From: Thermoproteus sp. CP80 | GTDB taxonomy: Archaea > Thermoproteota > Thermoprotei > Thermoproteales > Thermoproteaceae | Assembly (NCBI RefSeq): GCF_002077075.2 | Contig: NZ_LCWM02000008.1 | Location: 1 to 46,375 of the forward strand | Direction of reading: 5' to 3' | DNA length: 46,375 bases | Shown here: positions 1-6,973 of the stretch, piece by piece | How positions within the stretch are numbered: position 1 is the stretch's first letter | Layout of the letters: the number at the start of each line of letters is the position of its first letter | Notes under the pieces: model-generated | Database searches by the model: none | Seen by the model: the letters and a program-made list of their open reading frames with translations, nothing else | What the model was told of the DNA's origin: nothing | Position numbers and translations under genes: made by a program

Positions 1-1488
1 GCGTTGCGCCTTTATGCCGAACTGGACTTGGTACTTCGTGCCCCAGCGCGTCTGGCGGTATCTGGTCTCCGGGATTATCACGGCGTGGGACATGCCGGCG
101 ATTATGCGGTTCCTGGCGGCGAGGCGTCGCCTCGTCGCGGCGGGATCCCTCAGGAGGTGCTCGGCCACCACGGCGGCCTCCTCCGCCAGATCGAAGAGCA
201 GATGGGCGTCGCGGCTGAGCGCGCTCGGTCCGTCGAGTAGATGCGGCAGCACTCCCACCACGGCTCCGCCAGCCCTAGCGGCAGCCTCCGCGGCCTCTCT
301 GTCCACGCCGGCCGCAAGCCCCGTCACCACCGTATGTCCGCGCCCGGCGAGCAAGGCTGCGATACTCCGTGTGGCCTCCCTCCCTTGGTCAGTGGGATCC
401 CTCGTGCCGACCACCGCGATGGGGCTCCTCAACACTTTGTCCAACGGCTTGCCTGCGCGGAAGAGGACTAGGGGCGGGTAGACCTCGCCGTATCCGTAGC
501 TCAATAGGTTGGGCGGATACTCCGGGGCGTCCATGGGCACGGGAACTATGCCCAGCCTCTCGGCCTTGGCATACGGACGTACCTCGTTTACTGCATTCAG
601 CTCCTCAGCGAGTATTTCGACCAGCTTTCTGCCTTCTCTGACCGACCGGGCTATCCCTAGGGTGGTGGCCCCCCGCCTCGTTAGGATCTGCCGCTCCCAG
701 AGCGCGGCCAGCCGCGCGGCTTCTCGCGGATGCGCGTCGTCGTAATTGCCGTGATCCTCCCAGATCTTGGGCACAGCGCACGTGAAGGCCCTCCTCAGAG
801 CGTCTCTGGCCACGACGGCCGCGTAGATCCTCTTGGCGCCGGCGCCTCTGAGGGTTCTGGCCAGCGCCTCGATGGTCGTGCCTGTGGTCCTGACGTCGTC
901 TATTATCACCACCAGCGAGTCTGGAGGGAGCCGGACCCTCGCCCTAAGGAATTTCATATATTCGGCCGATCTGCTTTCGAGGTCGCGCCCCGCGCGTATG
1001 GCTCCAGCCTTGACTGGCGCCGTCTTCTCCACCGCCTCTTCCAGCTTTACGTCGTACAGCCCTCTGAGCCTTGCGCGTACGGCTTCGGCAAGCTCCAAGG
1101 CTTGGTTGTGGCCGGCCTTCTCCTCTGGATGCTTGGGCACCGGCACGAGCAGAACCTCGCCAGCCCGGCGGAGGTCGCCATCCCACTCCCTCTTGATGGC
1201 CTCTGCCAAGAGACATCCCAGCGGCTCTGCGTACTGTGGATCCCTCTTCAGATTGAGTATCCACTCTGTGAGCGTATTGCGGAATTTCCCCCAGGCGTCT
1301 ACGCCGTAGTAGAGGCCCGCCGCTAGGAAGCCATCCACAGACTTGAGGCCGTTGAAGGGATCGCTCGCACATGGGTGGTAGGGCTCCTCCCTTATCCAGC
1401 CGATGTATCTGCCCAGCACGACGGAATCGCCTCTCCACTTGACGTGGAGGAAATACCAGCGGCAGATCCAACACTCGGCGGGCTCCAC
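1..1488 (-). CDS. ComF-like phosphoribosyltransferase fused to DprA/Smf-like domain (3' end cut)
   Basis: This frame is open from a GTG at 1488 to the window edge (496 codons) and so lacks its C-terminus. The N-terminus has a ComF-type zinc motif (CWIC near residue 6, then HPC), followed by AGHNQALELA and the PRPP-binding loop DDVRTTGTT around residue 197: a type I phosphoribosyltransferase as in ComF. After a linker with EYPPNLL, the second half is DprA-like: AVVGTRDP, TGLAAGVDREA and RNRIIAGMSHAVII form the DprA/Smf Rossmann fold that loads RecA on single-stranded DNA in bacteria. An in-frame TAA lies just upstream of the start, and an ATTTTAAGG box at 1502-1510 is about 18-20 nt from the GTG. 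The nearby ATG at 1498 is in another frame. Domain identity is from motifs; a joint role in DNA uptake or recombination is inference. Confidence 0.85.
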   Translation of the reverse strand, partial: MEPAECWICRWYFLHVKWRGDSVVLGRYIGWIREEPYHPCASDPFNGLKSVDGFLAAGLYYGVDAWGKFRNTLTEWILNLKRDPQYAEPLGCLLAEAIKREWDGDLRRAGEVLLVPVPKHPEEKAGHNQALELAEAVRARLRGLYDVKLEEAVEKTAPVKAGAIRAGRDLESRSAEYMKFLRARVRLPPDSLVVIIDDVRTTGTTIEALARTLRGAGAKRIYAAVVARDALRRAFTCAVPKIWEDHGNYDDAHPREAARLAALWERQILTRRGATTLGIARSVREGRKLVEILAEELNAVNEVRPYAKAERLGIVPVPMDAPEYPPNLLSYGYGEVYPPLVLFRAGKPLDKVLRSPIAVVGTRDPTDQGREATRSIAALLAGRGHTVVTGLAAGVDREAAEAAARAGGAVVGVLPHLLDGPSALSRDAHLLFDLAEEAAVVAEHLLRDPAATRRRLAARNRIIAGMSHAVIIPETRYRQTRWGTKYQVQFGIKAQR

Positions 1489-1624
1489 AACTATCCATGC
1501 GCCTTAAAATTAGCTGAGGCGGCCACTAAACTCATGTTATTTATCGGTATTACGCGGCGCATGCAGACGTTTCTGGCAGATGCGCGGGGCTGAAAAGCTT
1601 ATCTAGGCCGTCGTTCCGTGGTCT

Positions 1625-2035
1625 ATGGACTGCATATTCTGCAAGATAGTCAAGGGCGAGGCTCCCGCGTGGCGTGTGTATGAAGACGACGACGTGGTGG
1701 TGGTGCTCGACAGATATCCGGCGTCCTACGGACACCTCCTCGTGGTGACCAAGGCCCACCACGAGAGCGTGATAGATACCCCCGACGATCTAGTCGTCAA
1801 GTCGTTCTCGGTGGCCGCCCGATTCGCGAGGATCTGGAAGGGGCTGGGCGCCAAGGGCGTCAACATAGTGACGAACGCAGGGAGGGAGGCCGGCCAAGTC
1901 ATATTCCACTACCACGTCCACGTGATACCTAGGTGGGGCGACAAGCTGCTGTGGCACGGGAGGGATGAGATCAGGGAGGAGACCGCGAGGGAGGTAGTCG
2001 AAAAGCTGAAATCGGCCTTGGGGGCTCAAAAATAG
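1625..2035 (+). CDS. HIT-family nucleotide-binding hydrolase
   Basis: A 136-residue histidine-triad protein. The triad is HYHVHVIPRW (His95, His97, His99), which in this family binds the alpha-phosphate of nucleoside phosphoramidates or dinucleotides and forms a covalent nucleotidyl intermediate. The N-terminal CIFC (Cys3, Cys6), together with a histidine of the AHH segment, forms the usual HIT zinc site. Length and motif order match a complete cytosolic HIT/Hint protein. A weak AT-rich box (AAAAGCTTAT, 1593-1602) lies about 27 nt before the ATG. It is monocistronic and divergent from the ComF-DprA gene. The exact substrate cannot be told from sequence. Confidence 0.92.
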   Translation: MDCIFCKIVKGEAPAWRVYEDDDVVVVLDRYPASYGHLLVVTKAHHESVIDTPDDLVVKSFSVAARFARIWKGLGAKGVNIVTNAGREAGQVIFHYHVHVIPRWGDKLLWHGRDEIREETAREVVEKLKSALGAQK

Positions 2036-2046
2036 GCGGGCGGAGG

Positions 2047-2088
2047 CTACGGCTTCTGTCCCTCCTTCTTCTTGCTCTTACACGGCAT
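2047..2088 (-). CDS. candidate leaderless micro-ORF, 13 residues, basic
   Basis: ATG at 2088 opens MPCKSKKKEGQKP followed by TAG. A strong box (CCTTAAAAAG, about 2108-2118) is centred some 24 nt upstream on the same strand, the spacing seen for well-supported leaderless genes in this window. The peptide has 5 Lys in 13 residues and one Cys. I recognise no family. It could be a real micro-protein, the 5' end of a small RNA, or chance. It sits in the gap between the HIT gene and the antitoxin gene. Confidence 0.35.
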   Translation of the reverse strand: MPCKSKKKEGQKP

Positions 2089-2107
2089 GTACAGATCTCG
2101 GCGGCTC

Positions 2108-2118
2108 TTTTTAAGGAC
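2108..2118 (-). promoter_or_regulatory. TATA-type promoter on minus strand
   Basis: CCTTAAAAAG read on the minus strand, about 24 nt before the ATG at 2088. There is no longer minus-strand gene nearby for it to serve, which is the main reason to take the micro-ORF, or a short RNA, seriously. Confidence 0.45.
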
Positions 2119-2187
2119 GGACCTCGAAACAGATATAATTTCGGGCACACAGGACGGCAGATTTTATATTTGCGCCCAGTTAGGCAT

Positions 2188-2400
2188 GTGGAGGAGTGGA
2201 TCCAGCTCCTCGAGGAGGCCCGGGAGATCAGAAGGAGGGGGGCCGATTGGCACTTCATAAATAGCCTGCCGCCTAAGTTGAGGCTCGCCTTGACGTACTT
2301 CGTGGAGGTCGGCGATATCTATGTCGCCTCCAGGATAGCCGGGATGAAGGTGGGCGAGTTCGACGAGCTCCGGAGAAAGGCTAAGGTGCCGATGGTGTGA
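2188..2400 (+). CDS. small antitoxin-like HTH protein, first copy
   Basis: A 70-residue charged protein from GTG at 2188. The box ATTTTATATT (2161-2170) is centred about 23 nt upstream, which favours this start over an in-frame TTG at 2170. The N-terminus is an amphipathic helix (LLEEAREIRRR). The C-terminal part (LTYFVEVGDIYVASRIAGM... then KVGEFDEL) has the layout of the small helix-turn-helix seen in UPF0175-type antitoxins. Its stop overlaps the GTG of the PIN gene (GTGTGA), implying translational coupling. Paired with a PIN toxin, it is most simply a VapB-like antitoxin; that role is inference from context. A paralogue follows the toxin. Confidence 0.7.
   Translation: MEEWIQLLEEAREIRRRGADWHFINSLPPKLRLALTYFVEVGDIYVASRIAGMKVGEFDELRRKAKVPMV
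2204..2239 (+). repeat. 36-nt direct repeat, copy 1
   Basis: Thirty-six identical bases shared with 2933-2968. They encode the LLEEAREIRRR helix of both antitoxin-like genes. Identity at the DNA level over this stretch, with divergence elsewhere in the two genes, points to duplication followed by local conservation or gene conversion. Confidence 0.9.
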
Positions 2401-2909
2401 CCGAGGCGATAGCCGACACCTCCTTCCTGATAGACTGGGCCAGATACAGCAGGCGGGATCTTCTGTGGAGGCTTTTCGACGTCGTGCACCTCCCCGAGTC
2501 TGTCCTGGCGGAGATCTACAGCGAGGGGACGCTCGCCTGGATAGTCGACGGCCTAGCCTCGCGGAGGATGGCGCTTTTCACCGAGACGGAGGACGTGGTC
2601 GATCTAGCCAGAAGGATCGTTTCGCTGTCTCGAGCTCTGCCCGCCAGAGGCGTCGATCTGCCGGAGGCCGTCTGCCTCGCCGCCGGGCTGAAGTTCGGAT
2701 ACGTCGTCTTGACGGAGAACGGGGGAGCCGTCATGGCGCCCAGCTTCCTCAACGAGCTCAGCCCGGTTAAAGTCATGAGGGCGCTCGACGTGCTTCACGC
2801 CCTCGCGCAGGCGGGCCATATAGGACTGAGGGAGGAGGTGGCTAGGTACCAGGTCGAGACTGGACATAGATTTGCCAAAAGGGATTTAAGGAGGCTGGGG
2901 CTCGAGTGA
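2397..2909 (+). CDS. PIN-domain ribonuclease (VapC-like toxin)
   Basis: A 170-residue PIN-domain protein starting at a GTG that overlaps the upstream stop. PIN proteins are Mg-dependent RNases, usually the toxin of VapBC pairs. The expected acidic residues are visible: Asp7 in ADTSFLID, Glu39 in LPESVLAEI, Glu90 in DLPEAVCLA, and Glu107 in LTENGG where Asp is more usual. The PIN core ends near residue 125; a helical, basic C-terminal extension of about 45 residues follows. One antitoxin-like gene precedes it and a paralogue starts 1 nt after its stop. Toxin activity is inferred from family and context. Confidence 0.82.
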   Translation: MTEAIADTSFLIDWARYSRRDLLWRLFDVVHLPESVLAEIYSEGTLAWIVDGLASRRMALFTETEDVVDLARRIVSLSRALPARGVDLPEAVCLAAGLKFGYVVLTENGGAVMAPSFLNELSPVKVMRALDVLHALAQAGHIGLREEVARYQVETGHRFAKRDLRRLGLE

Positions 2910-2910
2910 T

Positions 2911-3132
2911 GTGGATAGGGAGTTCTGGATGGAGCTCCTCGAGGAGGCCCGGGAGATCAGAAGGAGGGAGGCGGACTGGGCCTATATAGATATGCAGCCG
3001 CCTCGCCTAAGGGCTGCGTTGAGGTACTACGTAGAGACCGGCGACTTCAGAACCGCGGCGAGGCTGGCCGGGCTAGGCGTCGAGGAGTTCCTCGAGAGGG
3101 CGAGGGAGGCCAAGATACCGCTGGTCTTATAG
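2911..3132 (+). CDS. small antitoxin-like HTH protein, second copy
   Basis: A 73-residue paralogue of the protein at 2188-2400, beginning at GTG 1 nt after the PIN gene stop. It shares the LLEEAREIRRR helix, a following ADW, and the C-terminal helices (YYVETGDFRTAARLAGL). It has no promoter of its own that I can see, so it should be co-transcribed. Either a second antitoxin, a decoy or a regulator; the toxin may be neutralised by either copy. The function is inferred. Confidence 0.68.
   Translation: MDREFWMELLEEAREIRRREADWAYIDMQPPRLRAALRYYVETGDFRTAARLAGLGVEEFLERAREAKIPLVL
2933..2968 (+). repeat. 36-nt direct repeat, copy 2
   Basis: Identical to 2204-2239. Lies at the same codon positions of the second antitoxin-like gene, 729 bp downstream. 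Confidence 0.9.
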
Positions 3133-3328
3133 CGGCGTTGTTGCGGCCGAAAGCCCCGCATCCGGGGCGGGGAGGGATCTTTAAATCGAGCATACACGCG
3201 GTTGGCCCCCGACGGGGCGTAGGGCCCGCGGCGTCGGTCGGGCGGCTCCATGACCCGGCCCGAGCCGTTGAAGGCAGGGCGAAGGCCCGACGGGGCGCCT
3301 TGGAGAGCCCTTCGGGACGGGGAGGGGG
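3133..3328 (+). other. GC-rich intergenic stretch with its own TATA box; possible RNA
   Basis: No convincing ORF between the cassette and the convergent gene ending at 3329. It holds a hairpin at 3153-3168 (GCCCCG, loop CATC, CGGGGC) and then a good box, ATCTTTAAATC (3178-3188). Downstream of the box are about 120 nt of very GC-rich DNA with repeated CCCGACGGGGCG elements (near 3208 and 3287) that can fold locally. This could be an untranslated RNA; no conserved RNA family motif was recognised. Confidence 0.4.
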
Positions 3329-4099
3329 TCAGTCGAGGCCGCTGCCGGCGAATATCTCGTCGAACACGGCGGCGACCATCCTCTGGACCTTTCTTGAGGC
3401 CCTCCCGGCGTTTCGGAAGGTCTCCGCCATCTCGTTCAGCACGGCGACCTGCAGGGGTAGCTTGTCGGCGAACTGGGGCGCCATCCTCACCACGTACTGG
3501 CCCTCCCACTGGAGTAGGAGGGCCGCCTGGACCACCTCGGAGTAGTTTATGACGCCGTCTACGTCGAAGGGCGGGAGCCTCGGGCCGCGCCGCCCCTTCC
3601 TGTTGGAGAGATACATCAGGGCTATGTACCCCTGCAGAGCCACCAAGGTCTTGACTATCTCCTTGCTGGACGCGGCCGAGACCACGTCGTAGACGATCCT
3701 CGCGGCCCTCGGGCCGACCGCCTCCGCGACCGCCTCCACGTCGCCGGGCCTAGCCAGAGGGGGCCTTCCGTACAGCCAGACCACCTCGACGCCGTACGTG
3801 GCGGCCTCCTCGTGGAGGCGGGCCAGGTCCTCGACCGTGGGCGGCGGGGGCAGCACTATCCTCCTCACGTTCAGCAGGTCCGCTACCAACACGGGCCTGT
3901 AGATGTCGTCGGGAAGCGGCAGGACCAGGGCGGAGGGCGGCTCCGCCAGCTCTAGGTCCAGCTCCGCCGCGTGGAGATACGGCGATTTGTCCAGCCGGAG
4001 CCTGCTCAGATCCAGGACGTGGGGGATGCCGAGGCCCCGCGCGGCCTCCAGCACGGCCCCCGCCTTGGCGCCCCTCCTCACATATACGGCTATATCCAC
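3329..4099 (-). CDS. uncharacterised protein, possibly sugar-isomerase-like TIM barrel
   Basis: From GTG at 4099 this encodes 256 residues. A TTTATATA box spans about 4118-4126, abutting an in-frame ATG at 4117; the box-to-start distance fits the GTG, so 4117 is the alternative. The protein opens with a strand-like DIAVYVRRG and alternates predicted strands (HVLDLSRL, SALVLPLP, RRIVLPPP, VEVVWLYG, ARIVYDVV) with helices, resembling an AP-endonuclease/xylose-isomerase-like barrel. No decisive active-site motif is visible, so the family call is weak. It follows the amidohydrolase gene on the same strand with a 50-nt gap. Confidence 0.6.
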   Translation of the reverse strand: MDIAVYVRRGAKAGAVLEAARGLGIPHVLDLSRLRLDKSPYLHAAELDLELAEPPSALVLPLPDDIYRPVLVADLLNVRRIVLPPPPTVEDLARLHEEAATYGVEVVWLYGRPPLARPGDVEAVAEAVGPRAARIVYDVVSAASSKEIVKTLVALQGYIALMYLSNRKGRRGPRLPPFDVDGVINYSEVVQAALLLQWEGQYVVRMAPQFADKLPLQVAVLNEMAETFRNAGRASRKVQRMVAAVFDEIFAGSGLD

Positions 4100-4149
4100 G
4101 ACAACGCCGTCCCCCATATATAAATTGGTTCGCGGCGGCGCGCCGGGGG

Positions 4150-5214
4150 CTACACCTCGTGCGGGAACACCACCTCGTCGCCCTCCATGAAGGCGAGGAC
4201 GTCCTGCCCTCCGGCCCTCCTCGCGAGGAATTTGTACACGTTGTGTGTTGGGTACGGGAGCGCGACCGCAAGCGCCTTGGCCCTCGCGCCGACATCTAGA
4301 GGCGCCCCGCACCTCAGCTTCTCCCAGGGCCACGTGGTCGCCATCCTGAGGAGGTCCCTCTCGTCCAGATCCCACCCCCTGGTCCTCCCGTAGGCGTGGA
4401 GGAACTTGACCTCGGCCCACACGTCGGGCTCGTTGACGAAGGCGTTGTCGGTGCCCAGCAGGGGCTTCAGCGGCATCAACGACGGGACGTCGGGGAGCCT
4501 CCCCACGAAGTACGCGTTGGCCCTCGGGTTTATCACCACGGCCTTCTCCCTAGGTATCCTCTCCACCTCGTCGGCCGTGGCGTACACCAGATGCACCAGC
4601 ACGTCGGCGTCCAGCACCCTCAGCGCCAGGTCCAGGTCGCCCGCCTCGTGGCAGTCCTCGGTCTCCGAGACGTGGGTCGAGACCAGCCGGTGTCTCCTCC
4701 TCAGCTCTCTGAGGTACTCCGGCGGGTGGTCCAGAGGCGAGGCCACCTGCACGTAGGGGTGGTCCGGCATGTCGCCGTGGGCCTCCTGGAACACCAAGGC
4801 GTCCACGCCGTACCTCCTGAAGGCCGCCTCCACGTCCCCCGCGGCGTATTCGGCGTAGGCCACGACGCAACCGACGCCGTACCTCCTCGCCCTCCTCGCG
4901 AAGGCCTCCAGCGGCCTTATGTGCCTCCCCCTCGCGACCAGCCTCCTCAGGAGGTGGTACTTCACGCCATGGGGCCAGCCGACCAGGTCGTCTATGTAGT
5001 AGTCGTCGCGGTCCGCCATGGCGACGTCGAGAGGATGGACATGCGCGTCGACCAGCTGGGGCATCAAGACCGCGTTGCCTAGATTGAGCGAGACCTGGCC
5101 CGAGTACCTCCCGATGCCCACGATCTTCCCCTCGTCGTTCAGCTCCACCACGCCGTCCTCCACCACGTCCAGATCGACCCCCCAAAGGACGTACCTAGCC
5201 CTCACGACCACCAC
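4150..5214 (-). CDS. amidohydrolase-family metal-dependent hydrolase
   Basis: A 354-residue protein of the amidohydrolase superfamily (cyclic amidines, nucleobase deaminases and relatives). Metal-binding and catalytic signatures are in order: DAHVHP near residues 57-61, STHVSETEDCHEAG near residue 190, LVHLVYA near 220, and LGTDNAF near 284. The N-terminal segment (RARYVLWGV, IVGIGRY) is the small beta-sandwich typical of the family. Most similar in layout to the deaminase/chlorohydrolase branch; the substrate is unknown. The start is one of two adjacent GTGs (5214 or 5211), with a CTTTAAAG box near 5233-5240. It is the upstream partner of the barrel-like protein. Confidence 0.82.
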   Translation of the reverse strand: MVVVRARYVLWGVDLDVVEDGVVELNDEGKIVGIGRYSGQVSLNLGNAVLMPQLVDAHVHPLDVAMADRDDYYIDDLVGWPHGVKYHLLRRLVARGRHIRPLEAFARRARRYGVGCVVAYAEYAAGDVEAAFRRYGVDALVFQEAHGDMPDHPYVQVASPLDHPPEYLRELRRRHRLVSTHVSETEDCHEAGDLDLALRVLDADVLVHLVYATADEVERIPREKAVVINPRANAYFVGRLPDVPSLMPLKPLLGTDNAFVNEPDVWAEVKFLHAYGRTRGWDLDERDLLRMATTWPWEKLRCGAPLDVGARAKALAVALPYPTHNVYKFLARRAGGQDVLAFMEGDEVVFPHEV

Positions 5215-5392
5215 AGAGCCTTGCCCAGAGGCCCTTTAAAGCAGTTTGCGTCGAGCGGCTCGATCGATGGGCGGCGCCCTATCGAGGACGATCGGGCGTG
5301 GGGCCGAGCCGCGACCTCGATCGACGGCCGGATGGCCGGCGGCCTCGGCCGGCAGCGCGTGAAAGAATTTAAGCGGGGAGCTACGGCCGTCG
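5215..5392. other. divergent intergenic region, GC-rich, hairpin-forming
   Basis: Between the divergent amidohydrolase and truA genes. Holds the minus box (5233-5240) and the truA box (TTTAAG, 5368-5373). Between them are repeated ATCGA/TCGAT words and a hairpin with arms CGATGGGC and GCCCTATCG (one bulge) near 5265-5284, then repeated GGCCGG. No ORF is convincing. Confidence 0.4.
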
Positions 5393-6145
5393 ATGATCGC
5401 GTATCTCGTCGCCTACGACGGGGCCCTGTTCCACGGCTTCACCGGCCACGAGCGGTCCGTGGAGCCGGCTCTGGCCAAGGCCCTGGGCCCTCTGGCCGGC
5501 AGAGGCTCTCGCACGGACCCCGGCGTGTCAGCCCTCGGCAACGTCGTGGCGGCTAGATGCTCGAAGCCTCTGGGCCAGATAAACGCCGAGCTGCCGAGGG
5601 GGGTGTGGGTCTGGGGACGGGCCGAGGTGCCCGAGGACTTCAACCCCAGGAGGGCGCGCGCCAGGACCTACGTCTACTTCGCTCCCTATAGGGGGGAGGA
5701 CGTCGGGCTCGTGAGGGAGGCGGCCGCCCTCTTCGTGGGCACCCGCAACTACCGGAATTTCGCCAAGGGGGTTCGCGACGCCGTGACGACCATATACTCC
5801 GTGGACGTGGAGGACAGGGGGACGTACATAGAGATCACGTTCAGGGGGAGGGGCTTCAGGAACAAGATGCTGCGGAAGATAGCCTGGGCCCTGCTGGCCG
5901 TAGGCCGCGGCGTCTTGAACATGGACGACGTGCGCCGTCTGCTCGAGGGGGCTGGCGGCGGCCCCGTCCCCAGCGCGCCCGCCGAAGGCCTCGTGCTGCT
6001 CTCCATAGACTACGGCATAGATTTCTCCATCGACCGGAGCATCTTGACCAAAATATATAGGTATTTCTTGAATAAGTATTATATATACCTCTCATTGAGT
6101 AGAGTATATGAAAAAATTACTGAAGAGACCTTGAAGTGGTTGTAG
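5393..6145 (+). CDS. truA: tRNA pseudouridine synthase A
   Basis: A 250-residue TruA-family enzyme, which isomerises uridines of the tRNA anticodon arm to pseudouridine. The catalytic aspartate is Asp42 in RTDPGVSALGN, the TruA signature. The N-terminal AYDGALFHGF and the later FRGRGFRNKMLRKI also match the family. The ATG at 5393 has a TTTAAG box centred about 23 nt upstream. The last ~35 codons (6040-6130) are strikingly AT-rich and encode a Tyr/Ile/Lys-rich tail (near TKIYRYFLNKYYIY) unlike the rest of the gene, perhaps an added extension. It is the single recognisable TruA here. Confidence 0.9.
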   Translation: MIAYLVAYDGALFHGFTGHERSVEPALAKALGPLAGRGSRTDPGVSALGNVVAARCSKPLGQINAELPRGVWVWGRAEVPEDFNPRRARARTYVYFAPYRGEDVGLVREAAALFVGTRNYRNFAKGVRDAVTTIYSVDVEDRGTYIEITFRGRGFRNKMLRKIAWALLAVGRGVLNMDDVRRLLEGAGGGPVPSAPAEGLVLLSIDYGIDFSIDRSILTKIYRYFLNKYYIYLSLSRVYEKITEETLKWL

Positions 6146-6187
6146 CGCGGGAAGATAGCTTTTAAATATACATCGCATATCAGTGGC

Positions 6188-6835
6188 GTGGAGCCCTACT
6201 GCAACTTCGACGTGGCTGTGGAGAACGCGAGGGAGCTTCTGGAGGGCGCCCTCTCGGAGTACTACTGGGATATGCCCAGGCGGGAGCTGGATGCCGTTGT
6301 GGACATAGCCCTCAGGGACTTCCTCCACTACCTCGCCTACAAGTCGGGCATCTATACGGCGCAGAGGTTCAGGGAGGACAAGGCGCGCCTGAGGCTCTGC
6401 GTCTATATAACCGACCGTTGGCCCAAAATTGCCGAGCTGGCCTCCGAGTGGGTGGTGATGTGGTCGGCCAAGTGGCGCCAGAGAGTCCGCTTGGTCTTCA
6501 GCGACGAGGAGTTCAAGAGGGCCACCGCCGAGGGCGAGCCCTTCAAGCCCCACAAGAACCTGGACGAGTTCCTCTCCAAGGTGGACCGCCTCGACCTCCA
6601 GCTCTTCACGGTCTCCAGCCTGATCAGAGCCGGCGAGCTGGCCGGGCTGGACCAGATAGCGGACTACATAATCAGGGAGGAGGCGAACTACCTACTGGAT
6701 CTCTACGGGCCCGAGAAGGCCCTCGAGAAATACAGAGAGGGCGCGTTGGCCGAGAGGATCCTCAAGAGAGTGAGGGGACTCGGCAAGACGTCGGAACCTC
6801 TCCTGGTGATACGGGTGGACCTAAGGGCTTGGTAG
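6188..6835 (+). CDS. uncharacterised helical protein
   Basis: A 215-residue protein from GTG at 6188, with a TTTTAAAT box centred about 24 nt upstream that supports this leaderless start. Mostly alpha-helical and charged, with Trp/Tyr-rich helices (ALSEYYWDMPRREL, ASEWVVMWSAKWRQR) and a C-terminal YGPEKALEKY segment. No membrane span, Cys cluster or catalytic motif is seen. I do not recognise the family. The codon use matches the neighbours, so it is probably a native gene. Confidence 0.7.
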   Translation: MEPYCNFDVAVENARELLEGALSEYYWDMPRRELDAVVDIALRDFLHYLAYKSGIYTAQRFREDKARLRLCVYITDRWPKIAELASEWVVMWSAKWRQRVRLVFSDEEFKRATAEGEPFKPHKNLDEFLSKVDRLDLQLFTVSSLIRAGELAGLDQIADYIIREEANYLLDLYGPEKALEKYREGALAERILKRVRGLGKTSEPLLVIRVDLRAW

Positions 6836-6973
6836 CAAGCCCGCCGGAGGCCGGCGCCGGACATCCGCGGAGCTCCTCGCCGCGGTTCTGTCAAGCCCCG
6901 GCAACCGCCGCCATCGACGCCTATTCGCCGGGTCGGAGACGCGGGGGCGGGTCCGACTCGACCCCGTTGGGGA

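Noticed and set aside
944-1498. Minus-strand ATG frame (184 codons)
   Set aside because: Arg/Gly-rich shadow; the frame starting at GTG 1488 carries ComF and DprA motifs.
2170-2187. TTG start for the first antitoxin gene
   Set aside because: It lies at the edge of the TATA box; the GTG at 2188 is at leaderless distance.
1971-2258. Minus-strand frame of about 95 codons
   Set aside because: Runs antisense across the end of the HIT gene and the promoter region; composition is not protein-like.
3190-3328. RNase P RNA (type T) in the GC-rich region
   Set aside because: I could not find the conserved helix P4 strands on either strand; left as an unassigned possible RNA.
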